This document shows, in pieces, positions 15,662 through 24,785 of a stretch of 64,000 nucleotides of DNA (its first letter is position 1; each line of letters opens with the position of its first letter). A program made the translations under genes and the position numbers. Below the pieces are notes generated by a model, which saw only the letters and a list, made by a program, of their open reading frames with translations, was not told the origin of the DNA and ran no database searches. Origin of the DNA: Gaiellasilicea sp963749515 (lineage in GTDB: Bacteria > Actinomycetota > Thermoleophilia > Gaiellales > Gaiellaceae); the NCBI GenBank assembly GCA_963749515.1, contig CAVVMR010000010.1, positions 682,001 through 746,000 on the forward strand, written 5' to 3'.

Positions 15662-17188
15662 ATGACGCGGGTCGCGATCGCCGGGGTGGCCGCGCTGGGC
15701 GTCCTGATCGGAGCCGGAACCGCCCGCGCCGAGCCGGTCGCCGTCATCGTCGTCCCGGCGCAGGAGGTGTGGGCGCAGGCAGGTCGCGGCGCCGCCGGGC
15801 TGATCGTGCCCGGCGCGGGGGCGAGCGTGACCCGGGAGCAGGCCCTGCAGTCGCTCACGACCGGCCGGAGCATCTCCGGCCTCGCGGGCAAGGAGGACCG
15901 CGAACCGCTGATCGAGATCGCGACCCGACCCGCCGCGCTCACGATCTACGTCGCGCTGCCGCCGCCGGGCCGCCAGCACAACGTCACTCGCTATCCGGTG
16001 GCGATCGTGGGCGGCGGCTTCCGCGGGATCCTGCACTCCCCGTCGACGCGGCTGCCGGGGCTCGTCTCGATCGCCGACATCGCGCCGACGGCCGTCGACC
16101 TGGAGCAGGGCGGAAAACCGCTGCTCGACTTCCGGTCGGGAAGCCCGCCCACGTTGCGCGAGCTCGACCGGAAGCTCACCCGAGCGCACGACTCGCGGGC
16201 CGCAGCAACAGTCGGGCTCGCTGTGCTGCTGACCTGCCTCGCAGCCGCTGCGCTCGCGACGCGCTCCCGCCGGATGGGCCGCATCGCGCTCCTTGCCGCC
16301 CCGGCGGCGATCACGATCTCGCTGCTGCTCTCCGCCTCGAGCATCCGGTCGCCGCTTGCCGTCGGCCTCGCTGTCGCCGTGGGAGGCGCCGTGACGGCCT
16401 TCGCGGCCGGCACGCGGGACGCTTTCCTGGGGCCGGCCGTCGCGCTCTTCCTCGCGTCGTTCCTCGTCGTTCTGGCCGTCTTCCCGGAGACGAACGCGCT
16501 CGCCTCGATCGGGCCTCATCCCGACGGTGGTGTTCGCTTCTTCGGTGTCACCAACCAGGTGGAAACGCTTCTCCTCGCGCCGGTCCTGGCCGCTGCCGCG
16601 ATGTCACGCCGCGGGCTTGTCGCCGTCGGTCTTCTCGCGCTCGTGACACTCGGCTGGAGTCGCGCGGGAGCGGATGGCGGCGGCGTCCTCGTGCTGCTTG
16701 CCGGTCTGGGCGCGCTCGTCGTCCGGGAGGGGGTTCGCCGCCTCGCGGTCGTGCGTGTCGCCTTGGTCGGAGCGGCCGCGCTCGGGATCGCGCTCCTGCT
16801 CGTCGCGATCGACGCCCTCCTCGGCGGCTCGAGCCATGTGACGACCTCGGTCGGCGGCGGCCCGTCCGGCCTCGCCGACGACCTCGGCCGGCGCCTCGAC
16901 GTGACGTGGGCGGGTGCGACGGCGTCGTGGCACGCGATCCTCGTCTGCCTGTTGGGGCTCGCCGTGCTGGTCGCCATTGCTGCGCGTGCGCCGCGCCACC
17001 GCGTCACGACCGCGTTCCTGGTCGCGCTCGCCGTGTCGCTCGTCGTCAACGACTCGCCCGTCGACGAGCTCGCGTGGGGTGCGCTCGGCGCGTCCGCGCT
17101 TCTAGCGTGGGAGAGCGCTGCTAGTGCGCGCAGATCCTGGTCGACCGTCCCGCAAGCGTCGCCAGAGCCCTCCCGGCTTTCAGCCTGA
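15662..17188 (+). CDS. Polytopic membrane protein with extracellular N-terminal domain
   Basis: A 508-residue protein: signal peptide (residues 1-23, ending ARAE), an extracytoplasmic part of about 155 residues (REQALQSLTTGRSISGLAG, YPVAIVGGGFRGILHS), then 8 or more hydrophobic helices from about residue 180 to the end. No catalytic motif recognised. Start ATG 15662. Its last 68 bases overlap the convergent membrane gene, an unusually long overlap for this window. Confidence 0.65.
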   Translation: MTRVAIAGVAALGVLIGAGTARAEPVAVIVVPAQEVWAQAGRGAAGLIVPGAGASVTREQALQSLTTGRSISGLAGKEDREPLIEIATRPAALTIYVALPPPGRQHNVTRYPVAIVGGGFRGILHSPSTRLPGLVSIADIAPTAVDLEQGGKPLLDFRSGSPPTLRELDRKLTRAHDSRAAATVGLAVLLTCLAAAALATRSRRMGRIALLAAPAAITISLLLSASSIRSPLAVGLAVAVGGAVTAFAAGTRDAFLGPAVALFLASFLVVLAVFPETNALASIGPHPDGGVRFFGVTNQVETLLLAPVLAAAAMSRRGLVAVGLLALVTLGWSRAGADGGGVLVLLAGLGALVVREGVRRLAVVRVALVGAAALGIALLLVAIDALLGGSSHVTTSVGGGPSGLADDLGRRLDVTWAGATASWHAILVCLLGLAVLVAIAARAPRHRVTTAFLVALAVSLVVNDSPVDELAWGALGASALLAWESAASARRSWSTVPQASPEPSRLSA

Positions 17189-18746
17189 AGCGCATCGTCA
17201 CCACGCCCGGGCCGGGCGCGTCGAGCACAGTCATCCCGGCCTCGTCGCGCTCGAGGCAGCCTCGTGATGCCTTCCAGTAGGGCGACCAGCTCGTTGCGAT
17301 GCGGTAACGGCCGGCGGCGGACACGGTGAACGTGATGCGAGAATGGTCGAAGCTGAGCACGTCCGTGTGGCCCGGACCGGTGACGAGCTTCCGCGGCGCG
17401 GGCACTGCGTAGATCGTCGTGTGGGCAGAGCGGAACACGGGGCGCAGGCCGGTGCGGCCGCTCCGCAGCAGTGCGGCTTCGGCCGCGGCGCTGTAGTCGA
17501 GCGGGGCGTCCGGCAGTACCACGTAGCGGACGGCCATCTGACGCAGCCAGCGGATCCACACGCGGGCTCCCAGCTCGTCGTCGTAGAGCACCTCGTTGCG
17601 AGGGAAGTCCTCCTGCCGGAACCAGCCGCGCGTGATCGGGATTCCCGCTGCAGGCAGGTAGGCGGCGGGCCAGTGGCCCGTCGTGTCGACCGCCTCGACC
17701 CGGTACGAGGGCTCGAGATGCTCCTGCAGGAAGCCGATCGCAGGTGCCCAGTACGCCTCCTGAGACGCCGGATCGGACAACCCCTTCGCGTAGCTCGCGG
17801 CGAGCGGTGAGACATTCCACGACAGGGCCAGCAGAAACGCGACGGCCGCGAGCGGCATCGGCCGCCACCGGCGCAGCGAGAGCGTCAGGATCGCGAGCGG
17901 AACGGCGGCGAAGCGAAGTCGGGCCACGTTCTCGCCGAGGCTTGACGGGATGAGGAACGCGGTGATGCAGACCGGGAGGTAGAGCACGTAGAGCCACCGG
18001 AGCACCCGCGCTTCCTGCACCCGCCAGGTGAAGACGATGCCGAGCACGCAGAAGACACAGACCGCCGCCAGCTCCTCGATCGAGAAGGGGAAGCGGCCGC
18101 CGGCTGGGAAGAGCCTCCAGAGGACGAGCCAGACGGTCGCGAGAGCCGCCACGGTCACGACTGGGAGGGTGAGCTCGACCCTGGCCGGCACGCGGGCGAG
18201 GCCGATCGCCGCCAGTACCAGCACGAGCAACGCGAACGCAAGCGGGCTGGCCGCGAAACAGAGGACGGTCAGCACGGCAAACCGCAGGCGACCGCGAGAC
18301 TGGAGCGCCCAGAGCGCCAGCAGTGCGAACGTCGCGCCGAGAGCGAAGGGATAGGCGCCCGAGAGGATGACGCCCGCCCAGACAACCGCGAACGACCGGC
18401 TCGACCAGCGCGCGGTTGGTCCCCATTCGCGCGCGGCGATCACGGTGAAGGCCAGGGCGGCGGTGGCGATGCTGAGCACCGCCAGCGGCTGGATTCCGAC
18501 CAGCGAGGCGGCGGGGTAGTAGAGGAGGCTGTACGTGACGAAGCTGTAGCGGCCCTCGTACCAGAAGTTGTTCCAGAGCTGGAAGCCGTGATCGCGGAAG
18601 AGCCCGCTCTGGTAGACGTGCGCGGCGAGGTCGCTCCCCGGTGGGCCGAAGACGACGAGCAGCGACGCGACGAGTGCGGCGAGCCCGAAGGCGAACAGCG
18701 CCTCCGCCGCAAGGCGCGTCAGAAGTCTTCGAGGCGGCGACTCCAT
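17121..18746 (-). CDS. Polytopic membrane protein, glycosyltransferase-C-like
   Basis: About 541 residues: around ten hydrophobic helices up to residue about 340, then an extracytoplasmic C-terminal region ending RSTRICAH. PPGSDLAAHVYQSGLFRDHGF in the first loop, with an acidic residue after helix 1, and the overall layout recall GT-C mannosyl/arabinosyl-type transferases; this is inference. ATG 18746 is chosen; an in-frame start at 18806 would add 20 polar residues. Confidence 0.65.
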   Translation of the reverse strand: MESPPRRLLTRLAAEALFAFGLAALVASLLVVFGPPGSDLAAHVYQSGLFRDHGFQLWNNFWYEGRYSFVTYSLLYYPAASLVGIQPLAVLSIATAALAFTVIAAREWGPTARWSSRSFAVVWAGVILSGAYPFALGATFALLALWALQSRGRLRFAVLTVLCFAASPLAFALLVLVLAAIGLARVPARVELTLPVVTVAALATVWLVLWRLFPAGGRFPFSIEELAAVCVFCVLGIVFTWRVQEARVLRWLYVLYLPVCITAFLIPSSLGENVARLRFAAVPLAILTLSLRRWRPMPLAAVAFLLALSWNVSPLAASYAKGLSDPASQEAYWAPAIGFLQEHLEPSYRVEAVDTTGHWPAAYLPAAGIPITRGWFRQEDFPRNEVLYDDELGARVWIRWLRQMAVRYVVLPDAPLDYSAAAEAALLRSGRTGLRPVFRSAHTTIYAVPAPRKLVTGPGHTDVLSFDHSRITFTVSAAGRYRIATSWSPYWKASRGCLERDEAGMTVLDAPGPGVVTMRFRLKAGRALATLAGRSTRICAH

Positions 18747-18844
18747 CGGCCTATCTTCACACTTGCATTCGACGGCCGCCGGCCTCGACGTTTCGGCAGC
18801 TTTCACTAGATAGCGCCGAATGCCACCACTAAGATCAGCGAGCC

Positions 18845-19831
18845 TTGGGGTCCCTGCGGCTTGTGCTCGTTCTGCTCACGGTCATCGTCGCCGCGCCTGC
18901 CGCCGTGGGGCACCCCGGCACCGGCCACGGCACGACACCGTCGCCGCGGGTCGGGATCTTCTACTACCCGTGGTTTGCAACGCCGCGCATGGACGGTCAC
19001 TACGCGCACTGGCATCAGGCTGGAGGCTCACCGCCGTCGCGACTCGCCTCGGCCTTCTACCCGGCACGCGGCCCGTACTCGTCGACGGACGCCCTCGTGA
19101 CGGGTGCGCAGATGCACGAGATCGCCGCGGCCGGGGTCGGGGTCGTCATCACGTCCTGGTGGGGTAGAGGGTCGTTCGAGGACCGGCGGCTCCCACAGGT
19201 GATCGCGGCGGCGCGTGCGTACGGGCTGGCCGTCGCTGCCCATCTCGAGCCCTACCGAGGGCGTACGGTCGCGAGCACGGAGGCCGACATCCGCGCACTG
19301 CAGGTGCATGGGATCTCGGACTTCTACGTCTGGGCCTCGAGCTCGCTGCCGGATTCAGACTGGGCGGAGCTGAACGACCGGCTCGACGGCGTACGCGTCT
19401 TTGCGAATACGAACCTTCCCGGCAAGGCGGCGGCAGGCCGGTTCGACGGGCTCTACACCTATGACGTCCTCCTGTTCGGCGGCACGCTCTTCCCGCGCCT
19501 CTGCGAGCAGGCCCGCCGGCTCGACCTACTGTGCGCCCCATCGGTTGGCCCCGGGTACGACGCCCGCCGGGCCACGGGCGACGCCCGCGTTCGCGCACGC
19601 CGGAATGGCGCGACTTATGACTCGATGTGGCACGGAGCTGTGCGAGCGCGCGCCGACCTCGTCACGATCACGAGCTACAACGAGTGGCACGAGGGGACGC
19701 AGATCGAGCCCGCTCGGGCCGGCCGGCCCGGATACGAGAGCTACGCAGGTGCGTGGGGCCTGTACGGAGGAGCTTCCGAGACGGCGTACCTCGACCGCAC
19801 CGCCCAGTGGATCGCGAAACTCAAACCCTGA
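18845..19831 (+). CDS. Secreted GH99/GH71-like glycoside hydrolase
   Basis: A 328-residue protein beginning with TTG and a signal peptide (LRLVLVLLTVIVAAPAAVG). The body matches the endo-alpha-mannosidase-like barrel family: VGIFYYPWFATPRMDGHYAHW at the N-terminus, GVGVVITSWWGRGSFED in the middle and ITSYNEWHEGTQIEPA near the end, where the Glu residues would be catalytic. Expected to act outside the cell on an alpha-linked glycan; substrate unknown. Confidence 0.78.
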   Translation: MGSLRLVLVLLTVIVAAPAAVGHPGTGHGTTPSPRVGIFYYPWFATPRMDGHYAHWHQAGGSPPSRLASAFYPARGPYSSTDALVTGAQMHEIAAAGVGVVITSWWGRGSFEDRRLPQVIAAARAYGLAVAAHLEPYRGRTVASTEADIRALQVHGISDFYVWASSSLPDSDWAELNDRLDGVRVFANTNLPGKAAAGRFDGLYTYDVLLFGGTLFPRLCEQARRLDLLCAPSVGPGYDARRATGDARVRARRNGATYDSMWHGAVRARADLVTITSYNEWHEGTQIEPARAGRPGYESYAGAWGLYGGASETAYLDRTAQWIAKLKP

Positions 19832-19927
19832 GTCTCGTTCCCTCAAACGAGTGACCGCGTCGCGCAAGCTGCAGACGATGGAGTGATTGTTGTCGAACGC
19901 GCGACTGCGCACCGGGGGTCTTGCAAC

Positions 19928-22900
19928 ATGAGGGAACGAAAGGGGTTTGCGCTAGCGCTGCGCGTCTGCGTGGCTGGTGCGGTCGCCGTGGCATGTCTCG
20001 CTCCAGGCGCCTACGCACGGGCCGACGCGACCCCCGAGCCCGCGCCGACCGCGCGAGCGACGGTCCGCGCCGACCGGCTCGACTCGCAGCTCGAAAGCGT
20101 CGTGACGGCAGCACGGAGCCGGGGCGCGCAAGCGGCCCTACGGACTGCCCGGGAGAACGGGCTCGACACGGTGAGCGGTCGGATCAGGGTGGTCGTCGAG
20201 GCCACGCCGGCCGATGCCCGCAACGCTGTGGCAGCTCGCGGCGGCATCGTCGAGGCGACAGCCGGTGCGCTAACCGAGGCGCTCGTTCCGCCGGGCTCGA
20301 TCACTGCTGTCTCCGACGCACGCGGTGTCGAGCAGGTGCGAGCGCCGTACGCGGCGTTCACGCTCGGCATCGACAGCGAAGGAATCGAGTCGATCGAAGC
20401 CGATGCCTGGCACGCCGCCGGTGCAACCGGATCGGGTGCCAAGGTCGCGATCGTCGATCTCGGTTTCGCCGGGCTTGCCGGCCGTCAGGCGACCGGCGAT
20501 CTGCCTGCCGGGTTGACGACCGTCGACTTCTGCGGCTCGATGGGCGCTCCCGAGACGCACGGCACGGCGGTGGCCGAGATCGTCTACGAGATGGCGCCGG
20601 GCGCACAGCTCTACGCAATCTGCGTCGACTCCGAGGTCGACCTCGCGAACGCGTCCGCCTACGCGAAGGCTCACGGGATCACGATCGTGAATCATTCGGT
20701 GGGTTGGTACAACACTGCCCGCGGCGACGGCACCGGCGCGGCTGGAACGCCCGATGCGATCGTCGCGAGCGCACGGACAGACGGGATCCTCTGGGTCAAC
20801 TCCGCCGGGAACTCGGGCCAGGAGCACTGGAGCGGCACCTTCACGGATCCGGATGGGAACGACTTTCACAACTTTTCCGGTTCCGACGAGGGCAACTCGA
20901 TCGTGCTCTTCGCCGGCGAGGAGCTCTGCGGTTTCCTGAAGTGGGACGCGTGGCCGACGACCAGACAGGACTTCGACCTCTATCTGATCGACGACCACGA
21001 CGGGCAGCTGCTGACTCTCTCCCCCAACGACCAGCAGAACGGCCCGCTGCCGCCGACCGAGTCCATCTGCTTCACCAACCCATTCGGCGCGACGCACGCG
21101 TTCTCGTTTGCCATCAACCGCTGGTCGGCGACGACCGCGCCGCGCTTCGACTTCTTCGTCACGATCGGCGACGCGCTTCAGTACACGAACAGCGACGGCA
21201 GCGTCGTCGACCCGGCAACCTCCGCGAGCGCGCTCGCAGTCGGCGCCGTCTCGTGGGTCGACAACGCGTTGGAGCCGTACAGCTCCGTCGGGCCGACGAT
21301 CGACGGCCGGGTCAAGCCGGACCTCGCCGCAGCCGCCGCGGTGACCTCTCCGATCTACGCTCCCTCGACGTTCACCGGCACCTCGGCCGCCGCGCCGCAC
21401 GTGGCCGGCGCCGCGGCGCTGCTCCGAGCCATGTTCCCGCTGGCGACGCCCGCCGAGTTGCAGGCGTTCCTCGAGGAGGAGGCGCTCGACGTCGGGCCTG
21501 CGGGCGCGGACACGCTCTTCGGCGCAGGTGTGCTCCTGTTGCCGGCGTCCCCGCCGGTCGTGACGACGTTCGCACCTGCGGCCGGCCCGACGGCCACAGA
21601 CGGCCTTGCAGTGTCGGGCTCGCTCTCACCGCGAGGCATGACGACGACCTATCGCTGGGAGTACGGCACCACGACGGCCTACGGCTCGCTGACGGCTCCG
21701 ATCGCCGTCGCATCGCCCCGCGGCGACCAGGAGGTGGGGGCGACGCTCACCGGCCTGACGCCGGACACCGACTACCACTACCGGCTCGTCGCCACCAATG
21801 CCTTCGGCGCCACGCTGGGCGCCGACCGGACGGCCCACACGGCGGCTCCGGCCGCGCCGCTCGCGACGACCTCCGTCGCGGAGACCGTTGGTTCCGCGCA
21901 GGCGCGGCTCGCGGGCCGCGTCGCGCCGAACGGCACCGCGTCGACAGCCTGGTTCGAGTGGGGGACGACGACGGCCTACGGAAATGTGACGCCCGACCAG
22001 AGTGTCGGCGCGCTCGGCGAGTCCGCCTTCGCGGCCGAGATTGCCGGCCTGGCCGCGACGACCGAGTACCACTACCGGAGCGTCGCGGAGAACGCCTACG
22101 GACTGACCTTCGGCACAGATCGAACCTTCACGACGATCAGCGCAACTCTGCCCGTCGCAACCACCGGCACCGCCACCGCGATCGGCACCACCGGCATGAC
22201 GGTCTACGGGGACGTCACACCAGGAGGGTTGGCGACGACCTACCAGTTCGAGTACCGGCCGGTGGGGTCGACCGTGACCCCGACCAAGACACCACTCGCG
22301 CCGGCCAGCGCGGGATACGGAGCGGCTGCGCAGGCGGTCACGGCGACGACGACGAACGTCAACCCGAACTTCGCCTACGAGTACCGGCTCGTGGCGACGA
22401 ACTCGCTCGGCTCGCACGTGGGGCAATTCAACAGCTTCACGATCTCGCCGCCCGCACCACCCGCGCCGCCTCCGAGCAGCGGGGGCGGGACCAGCAGCTC
22501 CGGCGGCTCGCTCAACCTGGGCGTGACCGTCTCCACTGCGAAGGCGACGCTCGTTCCGAACGAGACGGTCGAGATCCGCGTCACAGTTGCGCACAAGGGC
22601 GGCACCGCCCTCTCAGCCACCCAGCTTCGAGCCCTGATCGGCCTCCCGGTCGACACGTTCCTCCTCGGCCCGCCGGCCTACGACCGCGGCTCGGGCTGCA
22701 CCGGCACCACACAGCTCAACTGCAACCTCGACTTCCTGGCGCCCGCCGCGACGACTGTCGTGCGGTTCTCGATCAATGTCGGCGGCGTGGGCAACAAGGT
22801 GATCACCGCCCGGCTGCTGCAGCTCCAGACCGACACCGTCCCCGGGGACAACTCGGCCTCCGTAGCGCTCGACGTCCGAGCTCCGGCGGTGCCGGCCCCG

Positions 22901-23248
22901 GCAGCTCCGCGCACTGGCGCCGGTACGGGCACTGTCAAGACCCTCAACGGAACAAGTCGTGCCAACACGCTCAATGGGACCGCGGGTCGCGACGTTCTCC
23001 GTGGGCTGGGCGGGAACGATCGGCTGTTCGGCCGGGGCGGCGTCGATCGACTCTTCGGAGGCCTCGGCAACGACCGCCTGGTCGGCGGCCCGGGAGCGGA
23101 CACCCTCGAAGGCGGGCCCGGTCGAGACTTGCTCGAGGCACGAGACGGAGCTCGCGACGTGCTGCGCTGCGGCCCTGGGCGTGACACGGTCGTGGCCGAC
23201 CGGTTGGACTGGGTCGCGCGCGACTGCGAGCTCGTTCGCCGCCGCTAA
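19928..23248 (+). CDS. Secreted modular S8 (subtilisin-family) protease with calcium-type repeats
   Basis: About 1106 residues from ATG 19928 (an earlier TTG-type start is possible). Order: signal peptide; a pro-region-like stretch; a peptidase S8 domain with VAIVDLGFAG (Asp), HGTAVAEIV (His), NSAGNSG (oxyanion Asn) and GTSAAAPHVAGAAALL (Ser). Next come three fibronectin-like repeats, two carrying WEYGTTTAYG or FEWGTTTAYG; a Pro-rich linker; and a CARDB/DUF11-like beta domain. It ends with RTX-like glycine-aspartate repeats (GGNDRLFGRGG, GGLGNDRLVGGPGADTL). It has no maturation partner nearby. Confidence 0.88.
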   Translation: MRERKGFALALRVCVAGAVAVACLAPGAYARADATPEPAPTARATVRADRLDSQLESVVTAARSRGAQAALRTARENGLDTVSGRIRVVVEATPADARNAVAARGGIVEATAGALTEALVPPGSITAVSDARGVEQVRAPYAAFTLGIDSEGIESIEADAWHAAGATGSGAKVAIVDLGFAGLAGRQATGDLPAGLTTVDFCGSMGAPETHGTAVAEIVYEMAPGAQLYAICVDSEVDLANASAYAKAHGITIVNHSVGWYNTARGDGTGAAGTPDAIVASARTDGILWVNSAGNSGQEHWSGTFTDPDGNDFHNFSGSDEGNSIVLFAGEELCGFLKWDAWPTTRQDFDLYLIDDHDGQLLTLSPNDQQNGPLPPTESICFTNPFGATHAFSFAINRWSATTAPRFDFFVTIGDALQYTNSDGSVVDPATSASALAVGAVSWVDNALEPYSSVGPTIDGRVKPDLAAAAAVTSPIYAPSTFTGTSAAAPHVAGAAALLRAMFPLATPAELQAFLEEEALDVGPAGADTLFGAGVLLLPASPPVVTTFAPAAGPTATDGLAVSGSLSPRGMTTTYRWEYGTTTAYGSLTAPIAVASPRGDQEVGATLTGLTPDTDYHYRLVATNAFGATLGADRTAHTAAPAAPLATTSVAETVGSAQARLAGRVAPNGTASTAWFEWGTTTAYGNVTPDQSVGALGESAFAAEIAGLAATTEYHYRSVAENAYGLTFGTDRTFTTISATLPVATTGTATAIGTTGMTVYGDVTPGGLATTYQFEYRPVGSTVTPTKTPLAPASAGYGAAAQAVTATTTNVNPNFAYEYRLVATNSLGSHVGQFNSFTISPPAPPAPPPSSGGGTSSSGGSLNLGVTVSTAKATLVPNETVEIRVTVAHKGGTALSATQLRALIGLPVDTFLLGPPAYDRGSGCTGTTQLNCNLDFLAPAATTVVRFSINVGGVGNKVITARLLQLQTDTVPGDNSASVALDVRAPAVPAPAAPRTGAGTGTVKTLNGTSRANTLNGTAGRDVLRGLGGNDRLFGRGGVDRLFGGLGNDRLVGGPGADTLEGGPGRDLLEARDGARDVLRCGPGRDTVVADRLDWVARDCELVRRR

Positions 23249-23316
23249 AGCTTTTATCATTTTGTAGGAATATTTAGTAGCAACCGTCGCGTGCGCGGCC
23301 TAGGGTCTGAGCTCTC

Positions 23317-24783
23317 GTGCGAGTCCTCGGCATCCTTCTCTTCGCGGCCTGTCTCGCGGCCGCGAGCTCGGCCCAGGCAGTCGCCGCAGAGAATCGGCTC
23401 GAGGTCCCCGGCGACCTTCGCGTCGTCAGCTACTACCCCGCCGACGCCGGCTGGACCCGCATGTGGGAGCCCTGGCGGCCGCAGCGGATCGCCGCGGACC
23501 TCCAACGTCTGCGGAACCTCAACGCCAACGTCGTCCGGATCGTCGTACCCGCGTACTTCGTCGGCTACCCGCAGCCGGAGGCGAGGTATCTGGAGCGCCT
23601 GCGCGAGTTCGTGGGGATCGCGGGGCGGAACGGGCTGCACGTCCAGCTGACGCTGTTCGACTGGTGGGGCGCCTACGGGGACGTCGAGGGCTCGAAGCAC
23701 TGGGCGCGCGCCGTGCTCGAGCCGTTCGTCGGCGACCCCCGAATCGCGTTCGTCGAGCTCAGGAACGAGATCGACACGGCAGACGCGGCCGCGCTCTCGT
23801 GGACGCGCGAGCTGATTCCCTGGCTGCGCGGCCTCCTCCGGAAGGAGACCCCGGTGACGGTCTCGGTCGGCGGAATGAGGCCCGTGCGGGACCTGCGAGC
23901 GCTGGTCGCGGCGCTTCCCGCCGCCGCGCGACCCGATTTCTTCGACGCACACCACTTCACCGGCGGCGGCGAGCTCGCAGAGCAGGTCTTCTCGAGGCTC
24001 CGTGACATCGCCGCGCCGACACCGTTGTGGATCGGTGAGCTCGGCTATCCGACGTCCACGACGCTGAGCGGCCTGCAGGGTGTCCCGCTGACTCCATCCG
24101 CCCAGGAAGCGGCTCAGACGCACTACTTCAAGCTCTGCTTCAGAGCGCTCGCCCGGCTCGGGCTGCCCGCGCCCGGCATCTGGATCCTCGACGACTTCTC
24201 ACCGGACGCGATTCCCAGGTCGGACGTCGCAGGCGTCGAGCCCGAGCATCACTTCGGCCTCTTCCGTGAGGACGGCTCCGCGAAGCCGGCGGCGGCTGCC
24301 GTGCGCCGGCTGTTCGCCGGGAGGCTCGAAACGGGATTCAACGGCGGTTTCGAGGCGGCTGCGACTGCGGCGGACGGGCCCTCCGTTCCCGCCGTCTGGG
24401 GCTCGACGGGCGAGCTGCGGCTCCTCCACGACCCGACGCTGGCGCGCTCGGGCGCCGCGTCGGCCCGTGTTGTCGGACGCACGGGTGGAAGCGGCACGTT
24501 CCTCATCGCTCCGGTGACGACGGCTGTGCAAGGTGGGCGTGCTGAGCTCTCGGCGTGGGTGCGAGGCGCCAACGCGGCACTGCGAGTGGCGATCGTCTGG
24601 TTCGACCCTCAGGGCCGTCAAGTGGGGCAGAGGTGGACGTCGGTGCGGGCCGGGCCTCGCTGGCGCCGAGCCGCCGTCTCCGCGAGGCCGCCCGCGCGAG
24701 CCGCCTTCGCACGGATCGTCCTTCGCGCACACGGCCTGACGGGGTCCGTGTGGGTCGACGACGTGTCCTTCGCCTGGCGCTAG
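23317..24783 (+). CDS. Secreted GH5/cellulase-like glycoside hydrolase
   Basis: A 488-residue protein with GTG start and a signal peptide (VLGILLFAACLAAASSAQAVAAE). The barrel region has LNANVVRIVVPAYFV, FVELRNEID (the Asn-Glu acid/base pair of clan GH-A) and PLWIGELGYP (probable nucleophile Glu). From about residue 345 a beta-sandwich-like region resembling a carbohydrate-binding module follows (ARVVGRTGGSGTFL to VWVDDVSFAW). Specificity unknown. It follows the subtilase on the same strand. Confidence 0.75.
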   Translation: MRVLGILLFAACLAAASSAQAVAAENRLEVPGDLRVVSYYPADAGWTRMWEPWRPQRIAADLQRLRNLNANVVRIVVPAYFVGYPQPEARYLERLREFVGIAGRNGLHVQLTLFDWWGAYGDVEGSKHWARAVLEPFVGDPRIAFVELRNEIDTADAAALSWTRELIPWLRGLLRKETPVTVSVGGMRPVRDLRALVAALPAAARPDFFDAHHFTGGGELAEQVFSRLRDIAAPTPLWIGELGYPTSTTLSGLQGVPLTPSAQEAAQTHYFKLCFRALARLGLPAPGIWILDDFSPDAIPRSDVAGVEPEHHFGLFREDGSAKPAAAAVRRLFAGRLETGFNGGFEAAATAADGPSVPAVWGSTGELRLLHDPTLARSGAASARVVGRTGGSGTFLIAPVTTAVQGGRAELSAWVRGANAALRVAIVWFDPQGRQVGQRWTSVRAGPRWRRAAVSARPPARAAFARIVLRAHGLTGSVWVDDVSFAWR

Positions 24784-24785
24784 GG

